Below are positions 1-7,450 of a stretch of 47,483 nt of DNA, piece after piece. The notes beneath the pieces were generated by a model. The model did no database searches, was not told the DNA's origin, and was given only the letters and a program-made list of their open reading frames with translations. Each line of letters opens with the position of its first letter. Within the stretch, counting starts at the first letter, position 1. The translations under genes were made by a program, and so were the position numbers. Source of the stretch: an uncultured Finegoldia sp. (GTDB taxonomy: Bacteria > Bacillota > Clostridia > Tissierellales > Peptoniphilaceae); assembly GCF_947252345.1 (NCBI RefSeq), contig NZ_CAMXVC010000009.1, positions 1-47,483 on the forward strand, read 5' to 3'.

Positions 1-39
1 TACATTCCGCATAAAATATTATTAAATTATTCCGTGTTT

Positions 40-71
40 ACGGGTTCAGGTCAAAATTTGACTGCCTTTTT
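40..71 (+). terminator. Terminator-like GGGTTCAGG element, copy 1
   Basis: ACGGGTTCAGGTC is followed by a short fold (GTC-AAAATTT-GAC, flanked by CA/TG and GG/CC with small bulges) and then a run of six T. This could be the terminator of a gene ending left of the window. The 5' half recurs at 37213 and 38507. No start codon or convincing coding sequence is seen in positions 1-104. Confidence 0.4.
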
Positions 72-104
72 TGATGTTCATAATATATTTAGCCGGCAAA
101 ACTC

Positions 105-132
105 TTTACAAATTCTTAAAATAGTGTATAAT
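105..132 (+). promoter_or_regulatory. Promoter of the tRNA-Lys pair
   Basis: TTTACA (105-110) and TATAAT (127-132) are separated by 16 bases, a near-consensus housekeeping promoter. The first tRNA begins about 22 bases after the -10 box. Confidence 0.75.
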
Positions 133-154
133 AATATTGTTGTCAAAATAATAT

Positions 155-230
155 GCGCCTTTAGCTCAGTTGGTAGAGCAACTGACTCTTAATCAGTGGG
201 CCCAGGGTTCGAGTCCCTGAAGGCGCACCA
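155..230 (+). tRNA. tRNA-Lys(CUU), copy 1
   Basis: Full cloverleaf with 7-bp acceptor stem GCGCCTT/AAGGCGC, anticodon stem ACTGA/TCAGT and loop CTCTTAA, giving anticodon CTT (reads AAG). The T arm has GTTCGAGT, and the CCA end is encoded. It is identical to the copy starting 96 bases downstream. Confidence 0.97.
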
Positions 231-250
231 CTTTTTTTACAACTTAATAT

Positions 251-326
251 GCGCCTTTAGCTCAGTTGGTAGAGCAACTGACTCTTAATCAGTGGGCCCA
301 GGGTTCGAGTCCCTGAAGGCGCACCA
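251..326 (+). tRNA. tRNA-Lys(CUU), copy 2
   Basis: Exact duplicate of the gene at 155-230, including the encoded CCA. The 20-base spacer between them contains only CTTTTTTT and a short AT tract. Both copies probably come from one transcript started at 105-132 and stopped by the hairpin at 331. Confidence 0.97.
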
Positions 327-330
327 CACA

Positions 331-354
331 ATCCGAGATATCTCGGATTTTTTT
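331..354 (+). terminator. Intrinsic terminator after the tRNA-Lys pair
   Basis: Perfect 18-base palindrome (331-348, left arm ATCCGAGAT) running into seven T. Confidence 0.85.
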
Positions 355-396
355 ATTGTAAATATTTATAAATATCATAAAAATTCGTTTTGAATA

Positions 397-405
397 TGAT
401 ATAAT
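397..405 (+). promoter_or_regulatory. Extended -10 promoter for the 424 gene
   Basis: TGATATAAT is an extended -10 box with no clear -35 partner. It lies about 18 bases upstream of the first possible start codon. Confidence 0.5.
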
Positions 406-423
406 AACAAAAGGAGGATGATT

Positions 424-807
424 ATGAAATCAATATTATCGGTAATTTGGAAGTACAAAGCATTTTCTTTGATTTTTATTTTAATAGTTATTGCTTCAAT
501 TGTTATTGTAAATTTTCTTCATAATAAATTACATAGTAAACAAAAAAAATACATTTTTACAACATTTCTTTTTATTATTTCTGCAGTCTTGTTTGTGTTA
601 TCATTTTTGTCGATTTTGAGCAAATATGGGCTAGTGTTTTTGATGTTGTTCGTTTTTTCGTTTTTTACGGCTGTAATTTGTCTTTCTTTATCTATGATAT
701 TAGACACAATCAAGCCAATAGTTGTGTACAAGAAAAATTCGGGATTTAGAACTATAATTGATAAATTTGACAGATTAGTAGAAGAATCTAGGAGCAATAA
801 AAGATGA
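424..807 (+). CDS. Small multi-pass membrane protein of unknown function
   Basis: 127 residues, family not recognised. There are about three to four hydrophobic membrane segments (near residues 12-32, 43-62, 66-95) and a charged cytoplasmic-looking tail ending VEESRSNKR. ATG 424 is preferred because AGGAGG at 412-417 leaves a 6-base spacing. The in-frame ATG at 418 would abut the ribosome site. The stop overlaps the next start as ATGA, so it is very likely co-translated with the HAD phosphatase. A membrane partner for that enzyme is possible but is inference only. Confidence 0.7.
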   Translation: MKSILSVIWKYKAFSLIFILIVIASIVIVNFLHNKLHSKQKKYIFTTFLFIISAVLFVLSFLSILSKYGLVFLMLFVFSFFTAVICLSLSMILDTIKPIVVYKKNSGFRTIIDKFDRLVEESRSNKR

Positions 808-1529
808 CAATAGGTGCTTTTTTTGATATTGACGGTACGATAGCCAGAGACTCATTGATGATTGAACATTTCAAAAAGCTAATTAATTTTGAAATAATCG
901 ATCAAAAATTATATTACGAAAAAGTTTATCCGGCTTATCAAAATTATGAAAAGAGAAAAATAGATTATGACGATTATTTGAATGAATTGGTTGAAGTTTA
1001 CAAATACAAACTAAAAGGATTTAGTTGCGATTTTAATGAGTTCATATCAAATCAAGTAATAAGTCAAGTTAAAGAAAAAGTATACAGGTATACAAGAAAG
1101 ATGATTCAATACCACAAAGAAAATGGTCATCTGGTATTTTTCATTTCGGGGAGTCCAGATTTTTTGGTAAAAGAAATGGCTAATAGCTACGGCGTCACAG
1201 AATATCGTGCGTCAGTATATGTTATTAAAAATGGAATGTATACTGGAGAAGTTATTCCTATGTGGGATAAAAACAGCAAAAAAACAGTTATCGATGAAAT
1301 AATAAAAAAATACAACATTGATGTAGATAACTCTTATTGCTATGGCGATACATCAGGGGATTTTTCGATGATAAATATGATGGGAAAGCCTACTGCGATA
1401 AATCCGACTCGAGAACTGTTTGATATGATTAGAGCTAATGAAAAGATAAACGATAAAACGAAAATTATAATCGAAAGAAAAGATGTAATATATGATTTTC
1501 CAAAATATGGTAATGTTTTAGATATTTAA
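804..1529 (+). CDS. HAD superfamily subfamily IB phosphatase (SerB-like)
   Basis: 241 residues. HAD motif I is FFDIDGT near residues 7-13, with the nucleophile and acid Asp pair. Motif II is FFISGSP near 112-118. Motif III/IV is YGDTSGDFSM near 179-188. The layout matches the IB group (phosphoserine phosphatase-like, with a helical cap between motifs I and II). Members dephosphorylate phosphoserine or other small phosphomonoesters, and the substrate here cannot be read from sequence. It overlaps the upstream membrane gene by 4 bases and ends in a bidirectional terminator shared with the convergent sortase. Confidence 0.85.
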   Translation: MTIGAFFDIDGTIARDSLMIEHFKKLINFEIIDQKLYYEKVYPAYQNYEKRKIDYDDYLNELVEVYKYKLKGFSCDFNEFISNQVISQVKEKVYRYTRKMIQYHKENGHLVFFISGSPDFLVKEMANSYGVTEYRASVYVIKNGMYTGEVIPMWDKNSKKTVIDEIIKKYNIDVDNSYCYGDTSGDFSMINMMGKPTAINPTRELFDMIRANEKINDKTKIIIERKDVIYDFPKYGNVLDI

Positions 1530-1566
1530 AAAATCCTTGCTACAAATTTGTGAGCAAGGATTTTTC
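1527..1566 (+). terminator. Bidirectional terminator between HAD gene and sortase
   Basis: Arms AAAAATCCTTGCT and AGCAAGGATTTTT surround a short loop. The A tract on the left and T tract on the right let it work in both directions for the two convergent genes. Confidence 0.85.
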
Positions 1567-1568
1567 AT

Positions 1569-2240
1569 TTAATTTTGTTTGAAATAATTTTTGTCGTATT
1601 TAAAAGTTTTTACAAGTTTTCCTATCTGAAATACTCTGTTGTCAGGGTCATTTGGCATATCGCAAGTCATCAATGATAAAATAGGCTCATTGTTATACTT
1701 TTCAATTCTATTATCTTCTAGCATATAAAAAGCATACGAATCTGTAACTTTCCTGTCAATAATTTCATATTCATATATGTTTTTCTTGTCAGTGATATAG
1801 ACCTTTGTTCCCTTTTCCAAATCGTACACTTTACTGAACAACGAACCATTTCGTTTCATATAATGGCCAGTTAAAGTGTAATTTTTTTCACCCATTTTTT
1901 GGTTGTCCTTCATTGTTGCGGCACCGCTCAATAGATGTTCATCTGTTACACCTCTGTGTATTGGAAGCGAAAGATTGTAGTCTGGAATTATGATTTGACC
2001 GATAACATCCTCTCCACTTATAGCTGCAAAATTAAACAACGAAGTTTTTGTATTAATAGAATTAACCGCGTCGAAATCATTCTTAAATTCTTTTTTATTA
2101 TTTTGTTCCATTTGTTGAGATGATATATCTTGACTTATATCATTTTCACTGTAATAAGTAGGTATCAATCTCGCTGCAAAGTACAATGCGAAAAGCAGAA
2201 TACCAACAGTCATTAGAAATATTCCGAATTTTTTTCTCAT
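1569..2240 (-). CDS. Class A sortase
   Basis: 223 residues from the chosen start. An N-terminal signal anchor (residues 7-26) is followed by a linker rich in Asn, Gln and Ser, then the sortase beta-barrel. Catalytic residues are visible: His126 in TLTGH, Cys193 in LMTC and Arg202 in DNRVFQIG. This enzyme class joins LPXTG-type surface proteins to cell-wall precursors outside the membrane. The start at 2240 is chosen because GGAG on the minus strand sits 6 bases upstream. Two in-frame ATGs lie 2 and 4 codons earlier. No LPXTG substrate or pilin gene is adjacent, so it may be a general housekeeping sortase. Confidence 0.9.
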   Translation of the reverse strand: MRKKFGIFLMTVGILLFALYFAARLIPTYYSENDISQDISSQQMEQNNKKEFKNDFDAVNSINTKTSLFNFAAISGEDVIGQIIIPDYNLSLPIHRGVTDEHLLSGAATMKDNQKMGEKNYTLTGHYMKRNGSLFSKVYDLEKGTKVYITDKKNIYEYEIIDRKVTDSYAFYMLEDNRIEKYNNEPILSLMTCDMPNDPDNRVFQIGKLVKTFKYDKNYFKQN

Positions 2241-2272
2241 ATTCATCTCCATAAAAAATTATTGCATAATGT

Positions 2273-2301
2273 ATTCTATCACATAAATTTGAATTAGTAA
2301 A
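2273..2301 (-). promoter_or_regulatory. Promoter of the sortase gene
   Basis: On the minus strand, TTTACT (2301-2296) and TAGAAT (2278-2273) are spaced by 17 bases. It is divergent from the mraZ promoter. Confidence 0.5.
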
Positions 2302-2337
2302 CAATATAAGAACAAATATTCAGAACGGATAAAAAGA

Positions 2338-2366
2338 TTGAATACAACACATAATAAAGATACTAT
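2338..2366 (+). promoter_or_regulatory. Promoter of the dcw cluster (PmraZ)
   Basis: TTGAAT (2338-2343), 17-base spacer, TACTAT (2361-2366). The predicted transcription start near 2373 falls at the first MraZ repeat. Confidence 0.7.
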
Positions 2367-2371
2367 TAATG

Positions 2372-2401
2372 TAGTGGAATGAAAGTGGTTTAAAGTGGAG
2401 G
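2372..2401 (+). promoter_or_regulatory. MraZ operator: three 10-bp direct repeats
   Basis: Three exactly spaced 10-base units: TAGTGGAATG (2372), AAAGTGGTTT (2382) and AAAGTGGAGG (2392). They match the known MraZ-box pattern of AAAGTGG(A/T)-type repeats. The third unit doubles as the mraZ ribosome-binding site. MraZ bound here should repress its own operon at initiation and could also mask translation. Confidence 0.85.
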
Positions 2402-2407
2402 GGAATT

Positions 2408-2839
2408 ATGTTTATTAATGAATATTTTCATAATATAGACTCAAAAGGTCGAGTAATTATGCCCTCAAAATTTAGAGATGAAATAGGAGAAGAATTTTTT
2501 ATCACTAAAGGAATGGACGAATGTTTATTTGTTTATCCTGTTTTGGCTTTCATTCAAATGACAGAGAAACTCAACAAGTTGTCGTTAACTAGAAGGCAAG
2601 CTCGAGCATTTTCTAGGGTGTTTTTTTCTGGCGCAAGCAATCAAGAAATTGACAAGCAAGGAAGATTTTTGATACCTCAATCATTGAGAAAATACGCTGG
2701 TATTAAAAAAGAGGTAGCAATTATCGGCGTGTCCAATAGAATCGAAATTTGGGATAAGGAAAAATGGGAAAAGTATTCTGACGATTCTTCGTTGAATTAC
2801 GATGATTTAGCAGATGATTTAACAGACCTTGATTTGTAG
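2408..2839 (+). CDS. mraZ: Transcriptional regulator MraZ
   Basis: 143 residues, the usual MraZ length. It contains two AbrB-like half-domains, each with a D-x-(K/Q)-GR signature: DSKGR at residues 11-15 and DKQGR at 82-86. MraZ forms a ring that binds the repeated boxes before its own gene and regulates the division and cell-wall cluster it heads. The matching operator is at 2372-2401. The ribosome site is GGAGGGG and the downstream gene rsmH starts 8 bases after the stop. Confidence 0.97.
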   Translation: MFINEYFHNIDSKGRVIMPSKFRDEIGEEFFITKGMDECLFVYPVLAFIQMTEKLNKLSLTRRQARAFSRVFFSGASNQEIDKQGRFLIPQSLRKYAGIKKEVAIIGVSNRIEIWDKEKWEKYSDDSSLNYDDLADDLTDLDL

Positions 2840-2846
2840 GTGGATT

Positions 2847-3785
2847 ATGGAATTTAAGCATGTGCCAATTTTGTTGGATGAATGTATTGAAAATTTGAAT
2901 ATTAGACCTGGAAAAATCTACGTTGATTGTACCGTTGGAGGAGCAGGACATTCACGAGAAATTGTTAAAAAAATAGAAGACGGAAAATTAATTTGTTTTG
3001 ACCAAGATGAAACAGCGTTGAACGTTGCGAAAAAAAGACTTGAAGATTATTCTGATAGAGTTGTTTTTATTAAGGATAATTTTAAAAACATAAAAAAAGA
3101 TTTGCAAAATATTGGGATTGAAAAGGTCGACGGGATTTTGATGGATATTGGAGTTAGTTCCTATCAAATAGATGAGGATAAGAGGGGATTTTCTTATATG
3201 CATGATGCACAGTTAGATATGAGAATGGACCAATCAAATCCAATAAGCGCAAAAGACATTGTAAATACATATTCCAAAGAGGATTTGGAAAATATTATTT
3301 TCAAATATTCTGATGAAAAATGGGCAAAAAGGATTGCTGAATTTATCTGCAAAGAAAGAGAAATTAAACCAATTGAGACTACTTTTGAATTGGTAGAGGT
3401 TATAGAAAAGGCTATACCAAAAAAAGTTAGGATGAATCAAAAAGGCCACAGTTCTAAAAAAACCTTTCAGGCTATAAGAATTGAAGTCAACAAGGAATTA
3501 GATGTATTAGAAAAAGCTGTCGGAGATTGTATTGATTTGTTGAATTTAGGTGGAAGAATTTGTATTATAACTTTTCACTCGTTAGAAGATAAGATTTGCA
3601 AGGAAATTTTTAAAGATAGGCAGAGAGGATGTATTTGTCCTCCGGAAATTCCTGTTTGTGTATGCAATCACAAGCCGGAAATTAAAATACTTACAAGAAA
3701 GCCTATAGAGCCATCGAAAGAAGAATTAAAACAAAATTCAAGGGCTAGAAGTGCAAAGCTAAGAGTGGCTGAAAAAATTATTTAG
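2847..3785 (+). CDS. rsmH: 16S rRNA (cytosine1402-N4)-methyltransferase RsmH
   Basis: 312 residues. The N-terminus HVPILL and the SAM-binding motif CTVGGAGHS (residues 28-36) are typical, as are ITFHSLEDK and the C-terminal run of basic residues with NSRARSAKLR. RsmH (MraW) methylates N4 of C1402 in the ribosomal P site. The start at 2847 follows TAGGTGG with good spacing. An upstream in-frame TTG at 2829 would overlap mraZ and adds residues not seen in the family. Confidence 0.97.
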   Translation: MEFKHVPILLDECIENLNIRPGKIYVDCTVGGAGHSREIVKKIEDGKLICFDQDETALNVAKKRLEDYSDRVVFIKDNFKNIKKDLQNIGIEKVDGILMDIGVSSYQIDEDKRGFSYMHDAQLDMRMDQSNPISAKDIVNTYSKEDLENIIFKYSDEKWAKRIAEFICKEREIKPIETTFELVEVIEKAIPKKVRMNQKGHSSKKTFQAIRIEVNKELDVLEKAVGDCIDLLNLGGRICIITFHSLEDKICKEIFKDRQRGCICPPEIPVCVCNHKPEIKILTRKPIEPSKEELKQNSRARSAKLRVAEKII

Positions 3786-3804
3786 ACGATAAATGGAGTC
3801 GGGT

Positions 3805-4194
3805 ATGGGAAATGCACAAAGAAAAATTGAAATTTTTCCACAATACGAAGAAAAAAGACAATTTGAAGTAAAAAAAATAGAAAAAACTAAGAAATTAAAC
3901 AGACCTAGCAGAAAATCAGATTTATTTTCTTCGTTCAATAAGATAATGATTTGTGTGGTAATTTGTTTATCCATTTTCGTAATGTATCGTTACTCAAAAA
4001 TTCAAAGTATGAGTAAAGATTTAAGCGTTATTTCAAATCAAGTTATGATTCAAGAAGGAAATAGAGATGTGATAAAATCTCATATAGAGAGCAAACTTAC
4101 GAATAAGAACATTGAAGATAAAGCTAAGAATAGTTTGGGGATGCAATTTCCTGAAAACTCTCAAATTATGTATTTGAAGTCAGGAGAAAAATAA
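3805..4194 (+). CDS. ftsL: FtsL-like septum protein
   Basis: 129 residues. The architecture is a basic cytoplasmic N-terminus, a single membrane helix (about residues 46-62) and an extracytoplasmic coiled-coil-like segment containing ENSQIMYL near the end. This is the form and position expected of FtsL between rsmH and the septal penicillin-binding protein. Sequence conservation in FtsL is low, so the call rests on architecture and synteny. GGAG at 3795-3798 supports ATG 3805 over the ATG at 3793. The stop overlaps the next start (TAATG). Confidence 0.8.
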   Translation: MGNAQRKIEIFPQYEEKRQFEVKKIEKTKKLNRPSRKSDLFSSFNKIMICVVICLSIFVMYRYSKIQSMSKDLSVISNQVMIQEGNRDVIKSHIESKLTNKNIEDKAKNSLGMQFPENSQIMYLKSGEK

Positions 4195-6437
4195 TGAGAA
4201 GAAAAAAAGTTAATCCGAATAAAGGGAAAATCAATATAATTTTCAATAAAAGCTACAATTATCGTATTGTAGTTTTATTTTGTATATTGATGGCGATTGT
4301 GGTGCTAATTATAGGGAAACTTGTTTATCTTCAATTGACACCTGCTGGAGATAAATACAGGAAATTATCAGCAAGACAAAGTACAAATACTATTCAAATA
4401 GAAGCAGAACGGGGAAAAATTCTAGATAGAAAAGGAGAAGTTTTGGCAGATAATGTTGTAAGCAATAATCTTTATGTCAATGCTACATATTTAAATGAGA
4501 AGATGAAATCTGAGTTGATAGATGCTTTGTCAAAAAACATCAACATAAAAAAGGATGAGCTGAAAAAAAATCTTGATAAAAGAAAAACTTCTCTTGTAAA
4601 ATTTTCGTTAACAAAATCTGAAATAGATAATTTAAAAAAATTGCCAACAGATACTCAAAAATTTATAAGTGTTTTGCCAGAGAAAAAAAGATATTATCCG
4701 AACAAAGAAATGTTGGCACAAGTTTTGGGATTTACAAATCTTAACAATGATGGAGTTGTTGGACTAGAAAGCTATTACAATTCAAAATTAAAGGGAAAAG
4801 CGGGCAAGAGAATTTTGAATAGTTCCGTGAATAAATCTATAGATTTGTCAAATGATAGTTCGATAATAATAAATCCACAAAATGGTTTTGATTTAAAAAC
4901 TACTATTGACAGTACTATTCAAGGATTTGTAGAAGATAGCTTAAAAGATATTGATGAGAATTTTAAGCCAAAAAGTGCAACTATTATCGTTATGAATCCT
5001 AATAATGGCGAAGTTCTTGGAATGGGTTCGTTCCCAAGTTTTAATCCAAATGACGCGAAAACTCCTATTCAAAAAAATCAGATAGATGAGTTAAATGATT
5101 TGAAAAAACAAAACGATGAGAATAAAATAAGCAAATTTTTCTTCAAAATGTGGGAGAACAAAGCTGTGTCTTGGACGTATGAGCCAGGTAGTGTCTTTAA
5201 AACGATAACGAGTGCGGCAGCAAGAGAAGAACACACCGCAACAAATTCATCGCATTATTTTTGCAATGGTTTTATAAGAGATATACCGGGTGTTGTTATT
5301 AGATGTGAGAGATATTGGAATCCTCACGGCGACGAAACTTTTCAACAAGCGTTTAACAATTCTTGTAACATTGCCTATGTTCACATCGGAAGAGATTTGG
5401 GTAAAGCTAATATGCAGAAATATATAACTGGATTTGGATTCAATCAAAAAACAGATATTGATTTACCGTCTGAGGAAATTGGATTGGCACCAAAAAAAGT
5501 TTCAGAAATTGATGCGGCAAGGCTTGCAACTTTATCTTATGGGCACGGTATATCGGCAACTCCAATTCAAATGCTAACTGCATTAAATTCAATCGTAAAC
5601 GGAGGAATGTTGATAGAGCCACATATTGCGAAGGAATTTATATCTAAAGATACAAAGAAAACAGAAAAAATAGATATAAAAGTCAAAAGACAAATAATTT
5701 CATCAAAATCATCCGCAGAAATGAATAAAATGTTGCAAGGGGTTGTTGATGATGGTAGTGGTAAAAAAGCACAGGTGAAAGGATACGCTATCGGTGGTAA
5801 AACTGGTACGAGCATAAAAATTGTTGACGGAAAATACACTGACAATAAAACAACGGCGTCTTTTTTCGCATCATTTCCTACAGACCATCCAGAATACACA
5901 ATTATTGTAGTAGTTGACGAACCTCAAAGGAAAAATGGAGGCTCTGCAGTCTGTGCTCCATCTGCTGGAAAAATTATTTCAAGTATTATAGAATACAAGA
6001 GGATTAATAAAACAAGAATTGATGCTGACGAAAATGGAAAAGTTTTGGTTCCTGATATAGAAGGATTGCCGATTAAAATTGCAGTAGAAAAATTAAATTC
6101 AGCTGGATTGAAATCAAGAATTGATAATTCGGATTCAAATGTCAATTCAATCGTTAAAAAACAACAACAAGCTGCATATTCTAAGGTGGATTCTGGTAGT
6201 ATAATTGGAATTACAGCGGGCTCAATCGATGATACACCAATAAAAATTCCAGAGATAGTGGGATTTAGAGTCGAAGATGCAGTTGACACGTTAAAAGATT
6301 ATGGAATTAAAAATATCGAAATCAAAAATGGGAAAAAAGGAAAAGTAGTCAGAATAGTTCCTGAAGAAAACAAATTACTAAATCCAAAATCGTATATAAA
6401 AATTTATATTGAACAAGAAAAAAACAAAGAAGATTAA
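4194..6437 (+). CDS. Class B penicillin-binding protein with two PASTA domains (PBP2B/SpoVD type)
   Basis: 747 residues: one N-terminal membrane anchor (about 23-48), a dimerisation region starting near AERGKILDRKG, and the transpeptidase. Active-site motifs are SVFK (Ser333, Lys336), SCN (390-392) and KTG (536-538). Two PASTA repeats follow (about 617-677 and 683-742), beginning VPDIEG and IPEIVG. It should crosslink septal peptidoglycan with FtsW as the glycosyltransferase partner. The start overlaps the FtsL stop by one base. Whether it is the PBP2B or the sporulation SpoVD branch cannot be settled here. No sporulation genes are seen, so vegetative division is favoured. Confidence 0.93.
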   Translation: MRRKKVNPNKGKINIIFNKSYNYRIVVLFCILMAIVVLIIGKLVYLQLTPAGDKYRKLSARQSTNTIQIEAERGKILDRKGEVLADNVVSNNLYVNATYLNEKMKSELIDALSKNINIKKDELKKNLDKRKTSLVKFSLTKSEIDNLKKLPTDTQKFISVLPEKKRYYPNKEMLAQVLGFTNLNNDGVVGLESYYNSKLKGKAGKRILNSSVNKSIDLSNDSSIIINPQNGFDLKTTIDSTIQGFVEDSLKDIDENFKPKSATIIVMNPNNGEVLGMGSFPSFNPNDAKTPIQKNQIDELNDLKKQNDENKISKFFFKMWENKAVSWTYEPGSVFKTITSAAAREEHTATNSSHYFCNGFIRDIPGVVIRCERYWNPHGDETFQQAFNNSCNIAYVHIGRDLGKANMQKYITGFGFNQKTDIDLPSEEIGLAPKKVSEIDAARLATLSYGHGISATPIQMLTALNSIVNGGMLIEPHIAKEFISKDTKKTEKIDIKVKRQIISSKSSAEMNKMLQGVVDDGSGKKAQVKGYAIGGKTGTSIKIVDGKYTDNKTTASFFASFPTDHPEYTIIVVVDEPQRKNGGSAVCAPSAGKIISSIIEYKRINKTRIDADENGKVLVPDIEGLPIKIAVEKLNSAGLKSRIDNSDSNVNSIVKKQQQAAYSKVDSGSIIGITAGSIDDTPIKIPEIVGFRVEDAVDTLKDYGIKNIEIKNGKKGKVVRIVPEENKLLNPKSYIKIYIEQEKNKED

Positions 6438-6447
6438 ATTTCTCGTG

Positions 6448-6456
6448 TGATATAAT
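6448..6456 (+). promoter_or_regulatory. Possible internal promoter before mraY
   Basis: TGATATAAT, an extended -10 box, lies in the 43-base gap between pbp and mraY. No clear -35 is seen. It could give extra transcription of mraY to ftsQ, independent of MraZ control. Confidence 0.4.
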
Positions 6457-6480
6457 TAATAATTATAAAAGGAGAGAGAA

Positions 6481-7443
6481 ATGGATTTAAAAAACGAAAT
6501 TATATTATCGATGTTGGTGGCAATAGTCATATCATTGATATTAGGTAAATTTATCATTAAAATTTTAAGACAAAAACACATTGGCCAAGAAATAAGAGAT
6601 GACGGTCCAAAATCACACTACTCAAAAGCGGGGACGCCGACAATGGGAGGGATTATTTTCATAATATCCACTTTGATAACTGTTTTGATTTTTAGGTTGT
6701 TTGACAGCGAAATATTATTAGCTATTTATGGAATGATAGCATTTGGTTCAATAGGATTCATTGATGATTTTATGAAATTGGTGATGAAACGCTCACTTGG
6801 TTTAAATGAAAAGCAAAAATTGATATTGCAGTTGTTGTTTTCTATTATAGCTTGTTTTTTGTTAAAAAAAGTCAATCCGAATTTTACCAAACAGGAAATT
6901 CCATTTTTAAATATGACTGTTGATTTTGGAATAATTACTTATCCATTTTTGATATTTGTGATGATGGGAACATCCAATGCCACAAACCTCACAGATGGAT
7001 TGGATGGGCTTGCCACATCTGTTTCGGTCCCAGTATTTATTGCGACAAGTTTTATAATGTATCATTTGGGTTCGCGAATAAGTGTATTCAGTATCATATT
7101 TGCAGGAAGTTTGTTGGGATTTTTGGTATACAATTCAAATCCTGCAAAAGTGTTTATGGGTGATACTGGCTCAATGGCTATCGGCGGAGCGCTTGTTATG
7201 ATGATGGCGACTTATGGATTAAGCTTGTATTTAATTATTTTAGGATTCGTTTATATGATAGAAGTGTTATCTGTAATAATCCAAATGACAAGTTATAAAT
7301 TGAGAAATAAAAAAAGAGTGTTTCTTATGAGTCCTATTCATCATCATTACGAATTAAAAGGATACAAGGAACAAAAAATAGTATCAACTTTTATGGTGGT
7401 TTCAATTATAACAAGCTTGATAACTTTAATAGATTTATTGTAG
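6481..7443 (+). CDS. mraY: Phospho-N-acetylmuramoyl-pentapeptide transferase MraY
   Basis: 320 residues, about ten membrane helices. Conserved catalytic Asp residues are visible in FIDDF (Asp95, Asp96), NLTDGLDGL (Asp172, Asp175) and MGDTGS (Asp228). The histidine-rich SPIHHHYELKG lies near residue 290. MraY transfers phospho-MurNAc-pentapeptide to undecaprenyl phosphate to make lipid I on the inner leaflet. The ribosome site is AAGGAGAGAG. murD follows after 7 bases. Confidence 0.98.
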   Translation: MDLKNEIILSMLVAIVISLILGKFIIKILRQKHIGQEIRDDGPKSHYSKAGTPTMGGIIFIISTLITVLIFRLFDSEILLAIYGMIAFGSIGFIDDFMKLVMKRSLGLNEKQKLILQLLFSIIACFLLKKVNPNFTKQEIPFLNMTVDFGIITYPFLIFVMMGTSNATNLTDGLDGLATSVSVPVFIATSFIMYHLGSRISVFSIIFAGSLLGFLVYNSNPAKVFMGDTGSMAIGGALVMMMATYGLSLYLIILGFVYMIEVLSVIIQMTSYKLRNKKRVFLMSPIHHHYELKGYKEQKIVSTFMVVSIITSLITLIDLL

Positions 7444-7450
7444 GTGAAAT

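Noticed and set aside
1..150. An open frame running in from the left edge through the GGGTTCAGG motif
   Set aside because: It continues into the tRNA promoter and tRNA gene, has no recognisable protein similarity, and contains a terminator-like fold.
5567..6289. Long minus-strand open frames opposite the PBP gene
   Set aside because: They mirror the codon pattern of the real gene, have no ribosome sites and show no recognisable motifs. The same holds for other antisense frames in the window.
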